A stretch of DNA of 64,000 bases from assembly GCF_020216525.1 (NCBI RefSeq), contig NZ_JAIWOY010000009.1, forward strand, positions 62,001-126,000, given 5' to 3'. This document shows positions 37,613 to 47,149 of this stretch, piece after piece (the stretch's first letter is position 1; every line of letters begins with the position of its first letter). This DNA is from Nocardioides nematodiphilus (GTDB lineage: Bacteria; Actinomycetota; Actinomycetes; Propionibacteriales; Nocardioidaceae). A model generated the notes under the pieces. That model saw only the letters and a program-made list of their open reading frames with translations, was not told the DNA's origin and ran no database searches. Made by a program: the position numbers and the translations under genes.

Positions 37613-39550
37613 CTTCTGGCCCGTGGGGCCGATCTGGATCTCGGTGCCCATCTCCGGGCAGACGCCGCAGTCGTAGCAGGGGGTCCAGCGGCAGTCCTCG
37701 ATCTCGACGTCCTCGCCGCGGGCGGCCGCGAGGGCGTCCTCCCAGTCACCCCACAGCCAGTCCTTGTCGAGACCGGAGTCGAGGTGGTCCCAGGGCAGGA
37801 TCTCGTCGTACTCACGCTCACGGGTGGTGTACCAGTCGAGGTCGATGCCGGTGCCCTCGAGGCCCTTCTCGGCCGAGGTCATCCAGCGGTCGTACGAGAA
37901 GTGCTCGCTCCAGCCGTCGAAGCGGCCGCCGTCGCGCCACACCTCCTCGATGATCCGGCCCACGCGGCGGTCACCGCGCGAGAGCAGGCCCTCGACGATG
38001 CCGGGCTTCCCGTCGTGGTAGCGGAAGCCGATGGCGCGGCCGAAGCGCTTGTCCTCACGCACCACGTCGCGCAGCTTCTTCAGCCGCGAGTCGGTGGTCT
38101 CCACGTCGAGCTGGGCCGCCCACTGGAACGGCGTGTGCGGCTTCGGCACGAAGCCACCGATGGAGACGGTGCAGCGGATGTCGTTGCGGCCGGTGACCGC
38201 GCGGCCCTCGGCGATGACCTTCTTCGCCAGGTCGGCGATGGCCAGGACGTCCTCGTCGGTCTCGGTCGGCAGGCCGCACATGAAGTAGAGCTTCACCTGG
38301 CGCCAGCCGTGCGCGTACGCGGTGGAGACCGTACGGATCAGGTCCTCCTCCGACACCATCTTGTTGATCACGGCGCGCATCCGGTCCGACCCGCCCTCGG
38401 GGGCGAAGGTCAGCCCGGAGCGGCGGCCGTTGCGGGAGAACTCGTTGGCCAGCGTGATGTTGAAGGCGTCGACGCGCGTCGAGGGCAGCGAGAGCGAGAC
38501 GTTCTGGCCCTCGTAGCGGTCGGCCAGACCGGTGGCGATGTCGCCGATCTCGGTGTGGTCAGCGCTCGACAGCGAGAGCAGCCCGACCTCCTCGAACCCG
38601 GACTTGCGGATGCCGTTCTCGACCATCGCGCCGATGGTGTTGATCGAGCGCTCGCGCACCGGGCGGGTGATCATGCCCGCCTGGCAGAAGCGGCAGCCGC
38701 GGGTGCAGCCACGGAAGATCTCCACCGAGAAACGCTCGTGCACGGTCTCGGCGAGCGGGACCAGCGGCTTCGCCGGGTACGGCCAGGCATCGAGGTCCAT
38801 CAGCGTGTGCTTGCTGATCCGCCACGGGATGCCGGGACGGTTGGGGACGACGGCCTCGATGGCGCCGTCCTCGGCGTAGGTGACGTCGTAGAAGCGCGGG
38901 ACGTAGACGCCTCCGGAGACCGCGAGGCGACGCAGCACCTCGTCGCGCCCGCCGGGCCGGCCCTCGACCTTCCACTCCTTCACGACCTCGGAGATCGCCA
39001 GCACGATCTCCTCGCCGTCACCCAGGACCGCGCAGTCGATGAAGTCCGCGATCGGCTCGGGGTTGAACGCCGCGTGACCGCCGGCCACCACGATCGGGTC
39101 GTCGAGGCCGCGGTCGGCGGCGTGCAGCGGGATCAGCGCCAGGTCGAGCGCGTTGAGCATGTTCGTGTAGCCGAGCTCGGTGGAGAAGCTCAGCCCGAAG
39201 AGGTCGAAGTCGCCGACCGGGCGGTGGGCGTCGACGGTGAACTGCGGGATCGGGCCGTGCTCGTCGCCCGTACGCATGACCTGCTCCATGTCCGGCCACA
39301 CCGAGTAGGTGCGCTCGGCGACGATCCAGTCACGCTCGTTGAGCACCTCGTACAGGATCGCGACGCCCTGGTTGGGCAGGCCGACCTCGTACGCGTCGGG
39401 GTACATGAGGGCCCAGCGGACCGTCCCTGCCTCCCCCTCCGGCCCCACCCAATCCTTCACGGTGGAGTTGAGCTCGCCTCCGACGTACTGGATCGGCTTG
39501 GAGACCGAGGTCAGACGGGGCTCGAGACGGGGGAAGACGCTGCTGGACAC
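37589..39550 (-). CDS. TIGR03960 family B12-binding radical SAM protein
   Basis: A 653-residue enzyme of unresolved function. An N-terminal B12-binding-like region (about 45-200) includes DLFGLSFSTELGYTNMLNAL and VVAGGHAAFNPEP. The radical SAM domain follows with the cluster motif CTRGCRFC near residue 281 (C-x3-C-x2-C). A late cysteine cluster CRWTPCYDCGVCP near the C-terminus may bind a second cluster. The partner TIGR03936 gene is normally adjacent but here is 4 kb downstream. GTG start with TAGCAT (39557-39562) 6 bases upstream; likely leaderless. Its cofactor need fits the B12 uptake operon at the window's left end. Confidence 0.9.
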   Translation of the reverse strand: MSSSVFPRLEPRLTSVSKPIQYVGGELNSTVKDWVGPEGEAGTVRWALMYPDAYEVGLPNQGVAILYEVLNERDWIVAERTYSVWPDMEQVMRTGDEHGPIPQFTVDAHRPVGDFDLFGLSFSTELGYTNMLNALDLALIPLHAADRGLDDPIVVAGGHAAFNPEPIADFIDCAVLGDGEEIVLAISEVVKEWKVEGRPGGRDEVLRRLAVSGGVYVPRFYDVTYAEDGAIEAVVPNRPGIPWRISKHTLMDLDAWPYPAKPLVPLAETVHERFSVEIFRGCTRGCRFCQAGMITRPVRERSINTIGAMVENGIRKSGFEEVGLLSLSSADHTEIGDIATGLADRYEGQNVSLSLPSTRVDAFNITLANEFSRNGRRSGLTFAPEGGSDRMRAVINKMVSEEDLIRTVSTAYAHGWRQVKLYFMCGLPTETDEDVLAIADLAKKVIAEGRAVTGRNDIRCTVSIGGFVPKPHTPFQWAAQLDVETTDSRLKKLRDVVREDKRFGRAIGFRYHDGKPGIVEGLLSRGDRRVGRIIEEVWRDGGRFDGWSEHFSYDRWMTSAEKGLEGTGIDLDWYTTREREYDEILPWDHLDSGLDKDWLWGDWEDALAAARGEDVEIEDCRWTPCYDCGVCPEMGTEIQIGPTGQKLLPLSVV

Positions 39551-39574
39551 CCCACGATGCTACCCGCGCAGGGC

Positions 39575-41317
39575 TCAGCCGGCAGACTCCGCGGCGGCCG
39601 CCCGCTGGGCCGCGGCGGCCGCGGCGGCGGACTGGTCGCGCAGCTCGACGTCCGGCATCAGCAGCAGGACGAGGAAGGCGAGGACGCCGATCCCGCTGAC
39701 GATCCAGAAGACCTTCACGATCGACTGGGCGAAGCCCACCTTGAACGGGTGCGCCAGGACGGGGTCGAGGCCGTTGATGACCGAGGAGTCGTCGGTGATG
39801 GTCGCGAAGATGCCGTCCGAGGGCAGCGGCCTTCCCTCCTGCTGCAGCTTCAGCTCGCGGACCAGCTCGGTGTTCGGGCTCTGGTGACCGGCCTGCGCCT
39901 GCTCGCCGTACTTCTGCATCGCGGCGGAGAACGCCGGCGTCCTGGCCGCGTCGCCGAAGGCGTCGCCGATGTGCGACCCGACGGTGCCGAAGAGGATCGA
40001 GAGGAAGACCGCGACGCCGATGGTGCCGCCGATCTGGCGGAAGAAGGTGGCGGAGGAGGTCGCCATGCCGATCGCCTGCGGCGGGACCGCGGACTGCATG
40101 GTCAGCAGCAGCGGCTGCATGCAGTTGCCTACGCCGTAGCCCAGGATCAGCATGAAGGCCATCACGAGCCACAGGTGCGTGTCGGCGGTGATCTGGGCTA
40201 GCAGCAGCATGCCGACCGTGAAGATCGCCGAGCCGAAGATCGGGAAGATCCGGGGCTTGCCGGTGACCGAGGTGATCTTTCCGGAGATCAGCGCGGCGGT
40301 CATCATGCCGAGCACCATCGGGAGCATCAGCAGCCCGGACTTCGTCGGCGAGGCGCCGTGCACGATCTGGAGGTAGAGCGGGAGCATCATCATGCCGCCG
40401 AAGAGCGCGGCGCCGACCACGACGCTGGCCACCACCGTGACGGAGGCGGCCTTGATCTTGAAGAGGCCCAGCGGGATCAGCGCGTTGCGTCCCATCCTGG
40501 CCTCGGCCGCGAGGAAGGCGATGACGCCGACGGCGCCGATGACGAAGCAGGCGATCGAGCGTCCGGTGCCCCAGCCCCACTTCTGGCCCTGCTCGGCGAC
40601 GGTCAGCAGCGGCACCAGCGCGACGACGAGCGCGGCGGCGCCCATCCAGTCGATCGGCGCCGGGCGGCGGACGTGGTGCACGTGCAGGGTGCGGAAGACG
40701 ACGATGAGTGCCACGATGCCGATCGGCACGTTGACCATGAAGACCCAGCGCCAACCGGTCAGGCCGAGGATCGTGGGAGCGCCGGCGAAGAAGCCGCCGA
40801 TGACCGGGCCGAGCACCGACGAGGTGGCGAAGGTGGCCATGAAGTAGCCGGTGTACTTGGCGCGCTCGCGCGGGCTGACGATGTCGCCGATGATCGCGAG
40901 CACCAGGGTGAAGAGACCACCGGCGCCGAGGCCCTGGAACGCGCGGAACGCGGCCAGCTGGTACATCGAGGTGGCGAAGGAGCACATCACCGAGCCGACG
41001 ATGAAGACGCTGATCGCGAACATGAAGAGCTTCTTGCGACCCCACAGGTCGCCGAGCTTGCCGTAGATCGGCGTGGTGATCGTGCTCGTGATCAGGTACG
41101 CGGTCGTGACCCAGGCCTGCGCGGCCAGACCGTGCAGGTCGTCGGCGATCGTACGGATCGATGTCGACACGATCGTCTGGTCGAGCGAGCCCAGGAACAT
41201 CCCGAGCAGCAGGCCGGTGAGGATGGTGAGGACCTGCTTGTGGCTGTACTCACCCGGTACGGCGTGGGTGCCAGCCGACACGGAGTCCGTGTCCGAGTTG
41301 CCAGTGTTGGTTGTCAT
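39575..41317 (-). CDS. MFS multidrug exporter, DHA2 (EmrB/QacA) family
   Basis: A 580-residue, about 14-helix drug exporter. Motifs: LGSLDQTIVSTSIRTI in helix 1, GKLGDLWGRKK motif A, and SSVLGPVIGGFFAG motif C (antiporter). A long hydrophilic stretch before the last helix (AGHQSPNTELVRELKLQQEGRP region) and an Ala-rich C-terminus are present. It is only distantly like the exporter at 17061. There is no Shine-Dalgarno: TAGATT (41326-41331), sharing its TAG with the rodA stop codon, lies 8 bases before the ATG. A palindrome covers the start codon, suggesting repression of a leaderless message. No regulator gene is adjacent. Confidence 0.93.
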   Translation of the reverse strand: MTTNTGNSDTDSVSAGTHAVPGEYSHKQVLTILTGLLLGMFLGSLDQTIVSTSIRTIADDLHGLAAQAWVTTAYLITSTITTPIYGKLGDLWGRKKLFMFAISVFIVGSVMCSFATSMYQLAAFRAFQGLGAGGLFTLVLAIIGDIVSPRERAKYTGYFMATFATSSVLGPVIGGFFAGAPTILGLTGWRWVFMVNVPIGIVALIVVFRTLHVHHVRRPAPIDWMGAAALVVALVPLLTVAEQGQKWGWGTGRSIACFVIGAVGVIAFLAAEARMGRNALIPLGLFKIKAASVTVVASVVVGAALFGGMMMLPLYLQIVHGASPTKSGLLMLPMVLGMMTAALISGKITSVTGKPRIFPIFGSAIFTVGMLLLAQITADTHLWLVMAFMLILGYGVGNCMQPLLLTMQSAVPPQAIGMATSSATFFRQIGGTIGVAVFLSILFGTVGSHIGDAFGDAARTPAFSAAMQKYGEQAQAGHQSPNTELVRELKLQQEGRPLPSDGIFATITDDSSVINGLDPVLAHPFKVGFAQSIVKVFWIVSGIGVLAFLVLLLMPDVELRDQSAAAAAAAQRAAAAESAG

Positions 41318-41327
41318 CGACAACCAA
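41307..41327. promoter_or_regulatory. perfect 9-3-9 palindrome over the exporter start codon
   Basis: Arms TTGGTTGTC and GACAACCAA flank ATC, whose first two bases belong to the start codon (CAT on this strand). It also overlaps the putative -10 hexamer. The dyad has the size of a MarR/TetR operator. Confidence 0.7.
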
Positions 41328-41328
41328 T

Positions 41329-42504
41329 CTACCGTACAGCGAGCAGTCCCGGCGCGCTGGCGCGGCGCACGGCGGCGGGCGCGACCGTCCGGGCGTGGAT
41401 GTTCTGCAGCAGCCCGATGGCGAGCAGCCCGGCGAACATCGAAGAGCCGCCGTAGGAGACGAACGGCAGCGGCACGCCGGTGACCGGCATGATGCCCAGG
41501 CACATCCCGATGTTCTGGAAGGCCTGGAAGCCGAACCAGCACGCGATGCCGGCGGCCGCGACGCGACCGAAGAGGTCGTCGGTACGCGACGCGATCCGCA
41601 GCGCGCGCCAGATCACGATGGCCAGCAGTGCGATCAGGAGGCCCGCGCCCACCAGGCCGAGCTCCTCCCCCGCGACGGTGAAGATGAAGTCGGTGTGCTG
41701 CTCGGGGACGTACCCGCCGCGGGTCTGGGTGCCGTGGAACAGGCCCTGCCCGAAGAGGCCGCCGTCGCCGATCGCGATCCGCGCCTGCTGGACGTTGTAG
41801 CCGGCACCCTTGGGGTCGAGGGTGGGATCGGTGAAGGCCATGAACCGGTGGATCTGGTACTCCTTCAACAGCCCGCCCATCACGACGGCGGTCGCCGCCG
41901 CGACGCCGCCGACCGCGAGGCCGGCCAGCCACCGGCGCGGCGCACCGGCCGCCGCGAGCACGCCGAAGACCGTCGCCGAGAGCACGAGCATGGTGCCGAG
42001 GTCGGGCTGCAGGATGATCAGCACGGCCGGGACGGCGGCGACCAGCAGCATGGCGATCACGTCGCCGGTGCCGACCCGGGTGCGCCAGCGGCCCTCGGTG
42101 CGCTCGGCCAGCACCAGCGCCATCCCGATCACCACCGCGAGCTTGGCGAACTCACTGGGCTGGATCGACATCCCGCCGAGGTTGATCCAGGACTTGGAGC
42201 CGTTGATCGTGCTGCCCATGACCAGGACGGCGACCAGTCCTCCGAGCGAGGCGACGTAGACCAGCGGGGTCAGGATCCGCACCCAGCGGTGGTCGGTGGC
42301 GAAGACGGCGGCCATGAGCCCCAGCCCGATCGCGATGTTGACGACGTGCTTGCGCACGAAGGCGCTCGAGTCACCGCCGGTGAGGTCCGGGTGGTGGGCC
42401 GTGGCCGACCACACCAGCAGCGTGGACAGGACGAGCAGCGCCGCGACGGCGCCGGCCAGCACGAGGTCGACCCGCAGGAAGGGGCGCAGCAGGAGTCGGC
42501 TCAC
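41329..42504 (-). CDS. rodA: RodA, SEDS peptidoglycan glycosyltransferase
   Basis: Ten-helix membrane enzyme (391 residues) that polymerises lipid II for side-wall growth together with PBP2. Conserved SEDS segments are visible: INGSKSWINLGGMSIQPSEFAKLA, LQPDLGTMLVL (with the catalytic Asp), GDGGLFGQGLFHGTQT, VPEQHTDFIFTVAGEELG and the C-terminal LPFVSYGGSSM. The GTG start overlaps the mrdA stop (GTGA), so the cognate pair is translationally coupled. Confidence 0.95.
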   Translation of the reverse strand: MSRLLLRPFLRVDLVLAGAVAALLVLSTLLVWSATAHHPDLTGGDSSAFVRKHVVNIAIGLGLMAAVFATDHRWVRILTPLVYVASLGGLVAVLVMGSTINGSKSWINLGGMSIQPSEFAKLAVVIGMALVLAERTEGRWRTRVGTGDVIAMLLVAAVPAVLIILQPDLGTMLVLSATVFGVLAAAGAPRRWLAGLAVGGVAAATAVVMGGLLKEYQIHRFMAFTDPTLDPKGAGYNVQQARIAIGDGGLFGQGLFHGTQTRGGYVPEQHTDFIFTVAGEELGLVGAGLLIALLAIVIWRALRIASRTDDLFGRVAAAGIACWFGFQAFQNIGMCLGIMPVTGVPLPFVSYGGSSMFAGLLAIGLLQNIHARTVAPAAVRRASAPGLLAVR

Positions 42505-44630
42505 CGGTGGGCGCCCTTCTTCTCTCGTACGGGCGGCAGGATCGAGCCGTCCTTCGCGAACGTCGGCAGCCCGGACGGCGGGGTGACACCGGGGATGATC
42601 GCCTTCGACTCGTCGACGGTCTGGGTGGTGGTCTGCTCGCCCTGGACGCCGTACAGGCTCTCCCAGATCGCGCGCACCGCCGGGCCGGACGTGCCCGAGC
42701 CGGTGCCGGCCTGGGTGACGACCATGATCACGACGTAGTCCTTGTCGTAGGTTGCGACCCACGAGGTGGACTGCTTGCCCTCGACCTCGGCCGAGCCGGT
42801 CTTGCCGCGCAGCGGGATCCGGTCGAGCGGGAAGCCGCCGAACTTCCAGGCCAGGGTGCCGTTGAAGCTGCCGTGCGGAGTCAGGGTGCCGAGGAGGGCG
42901 GTGTCGACGTAGTCGATGGCCTGCTTGGAGACCGCGACGTGGCGTACGACCTTCGGCTTGATCCTCTTCAGCACGGTGCCGTCGGCGGCGACGATCGCCT
43001 TGCCGATGGTCGGTGCGTAGAGGGTGCCGCCGTTGGACAAGGCGCTGTACGCCCGCGCCAGCTGCAGCGGCGTGACCATGGTGTCGCCCTGGCCGATGGT
43101 GAAGTTCGCGGCGTCACCCTGGCGGAAGTAGTTGCCCTGCAGGCAGAACTCGTGCGCGAAGAGCTTGAGGAAGGGCGTGGTCGCGGTGCCCTTCTTGTCC
43201 ATCGTGCAGTAGTAGCCCTTCATCGCCTGGTAGTAGTCGGCACGCCAGACCCGGTCGCCGACGCGGCCGCCGGCCTCCCCCGGGATGTCGATCCCGGTGG
43301 GCTTGCCGAAGCCGAAGGAGTGCGCAGCAGCGGCCAGCGGGTCCTTGGCGTGGGCGTTCGCGGGGTCGGACCCGTACTTGTTCCAGTAGTGCAGGCCGAC
43401 CTGGTAGAAGAACGTGTCACAGGAGACGTTGAGCGCCTCGGCGAAGGAGATCGAGCCGTACGACTCCGACTCGTAGTTCTTGAAGTAGCGGTTGCCGATC
43501 TGCAGGCCCGGGCCGCAGGTCAGGTGGGTGTCGGGCCCCATCCCGCCGGTGATGGCGCCGGTGGTCATGATCGGCTTCCAGGTGGAGCCGGGAGCGAACT
43601 GGCCCTGGGTCGCCCGCGAGAGCAGCGGGTCGCCGGACTTCTTGGAGTAGAGCGCGTCGAGCTGCTTCTGGGTGATCCCGCCGACCCACTCGGCCGGGTC
43701 GTACGTCGGCTCGCTCGCCATCGCGACGACGCGGCCGGTCCTCGCCTCCATCACCACGACGGCACCGGAGTCCGCGACGTAGTTCTTGTGGGTGACCGGG
43801 TCGTAGGTGGCCCGCGCGGTCATGATCGCGTCGTGCAGCTCGCTCTCGGCGGTGGCCTGCACCTTCGCATCGATGCTGGTCACGAGCGTGTCACCGGGCT
43901 GCGAGGGCACCTCGGCGGTGTCGCCCAGCTCGCGGCCGAGGGAGTCCACGGCGACCGACGTGTGGCCGGGCATCCCGCGCAGCCACCTGTCGTACTCCTT
44001 CTCCACGCCGGCGCGCCCGACGACGGAGGTGGCGTTGAGGGAGCGGTCCTTGTCGGCCTTCGCCTGGTCGTACTCGTCGGCCGTGATCGGGCTGAGGTAG
44101 CCCAGGACGCCGGCCGCGTTGACGCCGTAGGGGCGGGGGTAGGAGCGGACCGTCTGCTGGTCGGCGACGACGCCCGGGTAGTCCTCGGGCTGCTCGAGGA
44201 TGCGCAGCGCGACCTGCTGGCGCACGTCCTCGGCGATCGGGACGGGCTGGTAGCGCGAGCCGTTCCAGCCGGCGAGCGCGAGCTTGATCTCCTTGACCTT
44301 CTCCCCCGTCGCCGTGGCGACCCGGTCGAGCAGGGTCGCCTGGTCCGCGGGGGGCAGCCCGGCGAGCGTGGTCTTGTCGATGCTGACCACCCATGAGGTG
44401 CGGTTGGAGACCAGCGGGCGGCCCATGTCGTCGACGATCAGGCCGCGCGTAGGCTGCTGGATGACGTCACGGACCGACTGCGAGGCCGCGGCGGCGCGGT
44501 AGGTGGATCCGTGCGTGACCTGCAGGTACCAGAGCCGGACACCGAGGGTGGCGAACAGGGAGAACACCAGCGCCTGCAGGACGATCAGGCGCAGCTTGCT
44601 GGTGCGGTTGGTACGGGTGGCGGTCGTCAT
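42501..44630 (-). CDS. mrdA: penicillin-binding protein 2 (transpeptidase)
   Basis: Class B PBP of 709 residues. One N-terminal membrane helix (about 14-36) is followed by the dimerisation/pedestal domain and the transpeptidase domain. Active-site motifs: SxxK in GSTWKPI (Ser near residue 344), SCD in VSCDTFFYQ (the S-x-D/N motif usual for PBP2), and KTGS in RGKTGSAEV. It cross-links peptidoglycan with RodA in elongation. It starts 22 bases after mreD and is followed directly by rodA. Confidence 0.95.
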   Translation of the reverse strand: MTTATRTNRTSKLRLIVLQALVFSLFATLGVRLWYLQVTHGSTYRAAAASQSVRDVIQQPTRGLIVDDMGRPLVSNRTSWVVSIDKTTLAGLPPADQATLLDRVATATGEKVKEIKLALAGWNGSRYQPVPIAEDVRQQVALRILEQPEDYPGVVADQQTVRSYPRPYGVNAAGVLGYLSPITADEYDQAKADKDRSLNATSVVGRAGVEKEYDRWLRGMPGHTSVAVDSLGRELGDTAEVPSQPGDTLVTSIDAKVQATAESELHDAIMTARATYDPVTHKNYVADSGAVVVMEARTGRVVAMASEPTYDPAEWVGGITQKQLDALYSKKSGDPLLSRATQGQFAPGSTWKPIMTTGAITGGMGPDTHLTCGPGLQIGNRYFKNYESESYGSISFAEALNVSCDTFFYQVGLHYWNKYGSDPANAHAKDPLAAAAHSFGFGKPTGIDIPGEAGGRVGDRVWRADYYQAMKGYYCTMDKKGTATTPFLKLFAHEFCLQGNYFRQGDAANFTIGQGDTMVTPLQLARAYSALSNGGTLYAPTIGKAIVAADGTVLKRIKPKVVRHVAVSKQAIDYVDTALLGTLTPHGSFNGTLAWKFGGFPLDRIPLRGKTGSAEVEGKQSTSWVATYDKDYVVIMVVTQAGTGSGTSGPAVRAIWESLYGVQGEQTTTQTVDESKAIIPGVTPPSGLPTFAKDGSILPPVREKKGAHR

Positions 44631-44652
44631 CAGGAGCGGCTCATCGGCATCA

Positions 44653-45174
44653 TCAGGCGCGGCGCGCCTCGGCGTCGGCGCGGGCGTAGAGGGTCAGCAG
44701 CACCGGCAGGAACAGCGGCGTGAGCAGCACGTCCCAGAACAGGCCGATGCCGATCACGCGCAGCACCTCGCCGAAGCCGATCGCCGGGTCCTGCAGGATC
44801 ATGCCGGTGAGCGCGAAGATGCTGGTCGCCACGAAGGAGCAGGTCGCCACGGTGGCCACCACCGCGGTGACGCTCGGTCGCCCGGTCGGGGTGTCCTGGC
44901 GGAAGCGGCCGGCGACGTACCCGGCGACGAGCAGCGCGAGCGCCCAGCGCCCGGCCACGGTGTCGGCGGGCGGGGCGAGGTCCATCAGCAGGCCGGCCGT
45001 GAAGCCGAGCACCATGCCCGCCTGGCCGCCGCGCGACAGCGCACCGGCGACGACGACCATCAGGACGAGGTTGGGCACGACGCCCTGCCACGCGAAGGCG
45101 TCGAAGAGGCTGACCTGCAGGATCAGCCCGATCGCGACGAGCAGCCCGCTCATCGCCCACAGTCGCGCGCTCAC
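44653..45174 (-). CDS. mreD: rod shape-determining protein MreD
   Basis: A 173-residue integral membrane protein of the elongasome with about five hydrophobic helices (for example ILQVSLFDAFAWQGVVPNLVLM and GQAGMVLGFTAGLLMDLAPP, the latter containing the conserved G-DL-P). GTG start overlaps the mreC stop (GTGA). Sequence conservation in MreD is low; position between mreC and mrdA supports the call. Confidence 0.9.
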   Translation of the reverse strand: MSARLWAMSGLLVAIGLILQVSLFDAFAWQGVVPNLVLMVVVAGALSRGGQAGMVLGFTAGLLMDLAPPADTVAGRWALALLVAGYVAGRFRQDTPTGRPSVTAVVATVATCSFVATSIFALTGMILQDPAIGFGEVLRVIGIGLFWDVLLTPLFLPVLLTLYARADAEARRA

Positions 45175-46121
45175 TTCTTCAGCCTTCCGTCCGCGTCGAT
45201 GATCGCGCGGTCGCTGCTGGTGCCGCTGGGCACGACGACGCCGACCAGGTCGAGGGCGCCGAAGTCGACGAACGGGGCGATCGCTGCGGTGGTCGAGGAG
45301 TCGCGGACGCTGGCGTAGGCCGAGGTCACCTGACCGATCGGCACGCCGGAGACGTACGGGGCGGCCTTGGCCGAGCCCCAGGTCACCACGGTGTCGCCGC
45401 GGCGCGGGATCGAGGAGCGGTCGACGAGCTGCAGCTCGAGCTGGTTGGCGCCGCCGTCGCCCAGGTCGCTGTCGCCGTGGACGAAGCCGACCTTCATCGA
45501 GGAGCCGACGCGGCCGCCGACGGTCGAGTCGCCATCGGTGATCAGCAGGACGGTCGCGGTGGTGCTGGTGACCCGCAGGACCCGGCCGACGAGGCCCTGG
45601 GCCGCGACCACTGTCATGTCGGGCCGGACGCCCGAGGCCGAGCCGGCGTCGATGGTCGCCGTGCGGTGGAACGACTGGGCGGGGCCGAGCGCGATCACGC
45701 GGGACGGCACGACGGCGTAGCCGATGCTCTCGGCCGTACGGGTCAGGCCGTCGTACTCGGCCAGGCGGTTGCGGTCGAGGTCGCTGGTGCGGACCTGCTC
45801 CTGGAGCTTGGCGTTCTGCTCCTGGAGATCGGCGATGCGGCTCTTGAGCCCGTCGCGGGTGTGGAACCAGCCGGGGACCGAGGTGATCGGGCGCGCGACC
45901 GTGGAGACGGCGGACTCGGCGGGGCCGAGGACCTCGCCGGTGACCCGGCGGACGGGGTCCAGCACGCCGCCGGTCTTGTCGAGCGTGATGAGGGTGGCGC
46001 AGGCGAGCAGCAGCGCGACCGCGGTGGAGCGGCGCGGCGAGCGCGGGTCGCGGGGCTCGAGGCTGCCGCGGCGGTTGATGCCCTCGCGTCCCGCGGCCGG
46101 GCGGCTCTGGAGCTGGGTCAT
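45171..46121 (-). CDS. mreC: cell shape-determining protein MreC
   Basis: A 316-residue bitopic protein. A short basic cytoplasmic tail (residues 1-32) precedes one membrane helix (33-48), a coiled coil (about 90-115, RIADLQEQNAKLQEQVRTSD) and two beta-barrel subdomains with GLVGRVLRVT and GDTVVTWG. It links MreB filaments to PBP2 and RodA outside the cell. The ATG shares one base with the mreB stop (TGATG). Confidence 0.95.
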   Translation of the reverse strand: MTQLQSRPAAGREGINRRGSLEPRDPRSPRRSTAVALLLACATLITLDKTGGVLDPVRRVTGEVLGPAESAVSTVARPITSVPGWFHTRDGLKSRIADLQEQNAKLQEQVRTSDLDRNRLAEYDGLTRTAESIGYAVVPSRVIALGPAQSFHRTATIDAGSASGVRPDMTVVAAQGLVGRVLRVTSTTATVLLITDGDSTVGGRVGSSMKVGFVHGDSDLGDGGANQLELQLVDRSSIPRRGDTVVTWGSAKAAPYVSGVPIGQVTSAYASVRDSSTTAAIAPFVDFGALDLVGVVVPSGTSSDRAIIDADGRLKK

Positions 46122-47149
46122 CACCAGCGCCTGGTCTCGGTGACGAGGACCTTCTGCAGCGCCTCGAACTCCTCCACGCAGCGGCCGGCGCCGTGCGCGA
46201 CGGAGGTGAGCGGGTCCTCGGCGACATGGACCGGCATGCCGGTCTCGTGGCGGATGCGCTCGTCGAGGCCCTTGAGCAGCGCTCCCCCGCCGGTGAGGAC
46301 GATGCCGCGGTCCATGATGTCGCCGGCGAGCTCGGGCGGGGTCTGGTCGAGGGTGGCGCGGACCGCGTCGACGATGCCGCTGACCGGCTCCTCGAGGGCG
46401 TGCCGGATGTCGGCGCTGGAGACGGTGACCGTCCGCGGCAGGCCACTGACCATGTCGCGGCCGCGGATCTCGGCCTCCGGCTCCTGGGCGGCGGGCCAGG
46501 CCGAGCCGAGGCTCATCTTGACCTCCTCCGCGGTGCGCTCGCCGAGGAGCAGCGCGTGCTCCTTCTTCATCCACTGCACGATCGCGTTGTCCAGGTCGTC
46601 CCCGGCGGTGCGGACGGACAGGCTCGTGACGATGCCGCCGAGCGAGATGACGGCGACCTCGGTGGTGCCGCCGCCCACGTCGACGACCATGTTGCCGGTC
46701 GGCAGGTGCACCGGGAGCCCGGCGCCGATCGCGGCGGCCATCGGCTCCTCGACGATGTAGACCTGGCGGGCGCCGGCCTGGTAGCCGGCCTCCTTGACCG
46801 CACGGGTCTCGACGGCGGTGATGCCCGACGGGACGCAGATGACCATCCGCGGCTTGGCGAAGTAGCGGCGCTTGTGGACCTGCTGGATGAAGTAGCGCAG
46901 CATCTGCTCGGTCGCCTCGAAGTCGGCGATGACGCCGTCCTTGAGCGGGCGGATGGCGGTGATGTTGTCGGGCGTACGGCCGAGCATGCGCTTGGCCTCG
47001 TGCCCGACGGCGAGCACCTCGCCCGTGGTCTGGTTGAGCGCGACGACACTCGGCTCGTCGACCAGGACGCCGCGGCCCCGGACGTAGACGAGCGTGTTGG
47101 CGGTGCCGAGATCGACGGCCATGTCACGACCGATCAAGCTGTTCGCCAC
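46121..47149 (-). CDS. mreB: rod shape-determining protein MreB
   Basis: Bacterial actin of 342 residues. Phosphate-1 motif AVDLGTANTLVYVRG, phosphate-2 VVDVGGGTTEVAVIS and adenosine motif GIVLTGGGALLKGLD are present. Start reads MANSLIGRDMAVDLGTAN from a GTG codon. It heads the minus-strand operon mreB-mreC-mreD-mrdA-rodA that drives side-wall elongation, so a rod-shaped or elongating cell is expected. The upstream gap to ndk is 350 bases. Confidence 0.97.
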   Translation of the reverse strand: MANSLIGRDMAVDLGTANTLVYVRGRGVLVDEPSVVALNQTTGEVLAVGHEAKRMLGRTPDNITAIRPLKDGVIADFEATEQMLRYFIQQVHKRRYFAKPRMVICVPSGITAVETRAVKEAGYQAGARQVYIVEEPMAAAIGAGLPVHLPTGNMVVDVGGGTTEVAVISLGGIVTSLSVRTAGDDLDNAIVQWMKKEHALLLGERTAEEVKMSLGSAWPAAQEPEAEIRGRDMVSGLPRTVTVSSADIRHALEEPVSGIVDAVRATLDQTPPELAGDIMDRGIVLTGGGALLKGLDERIRHETGMPVHVAEDPLTSVAHGAGRCVEEFEALQKVLVTETRRW

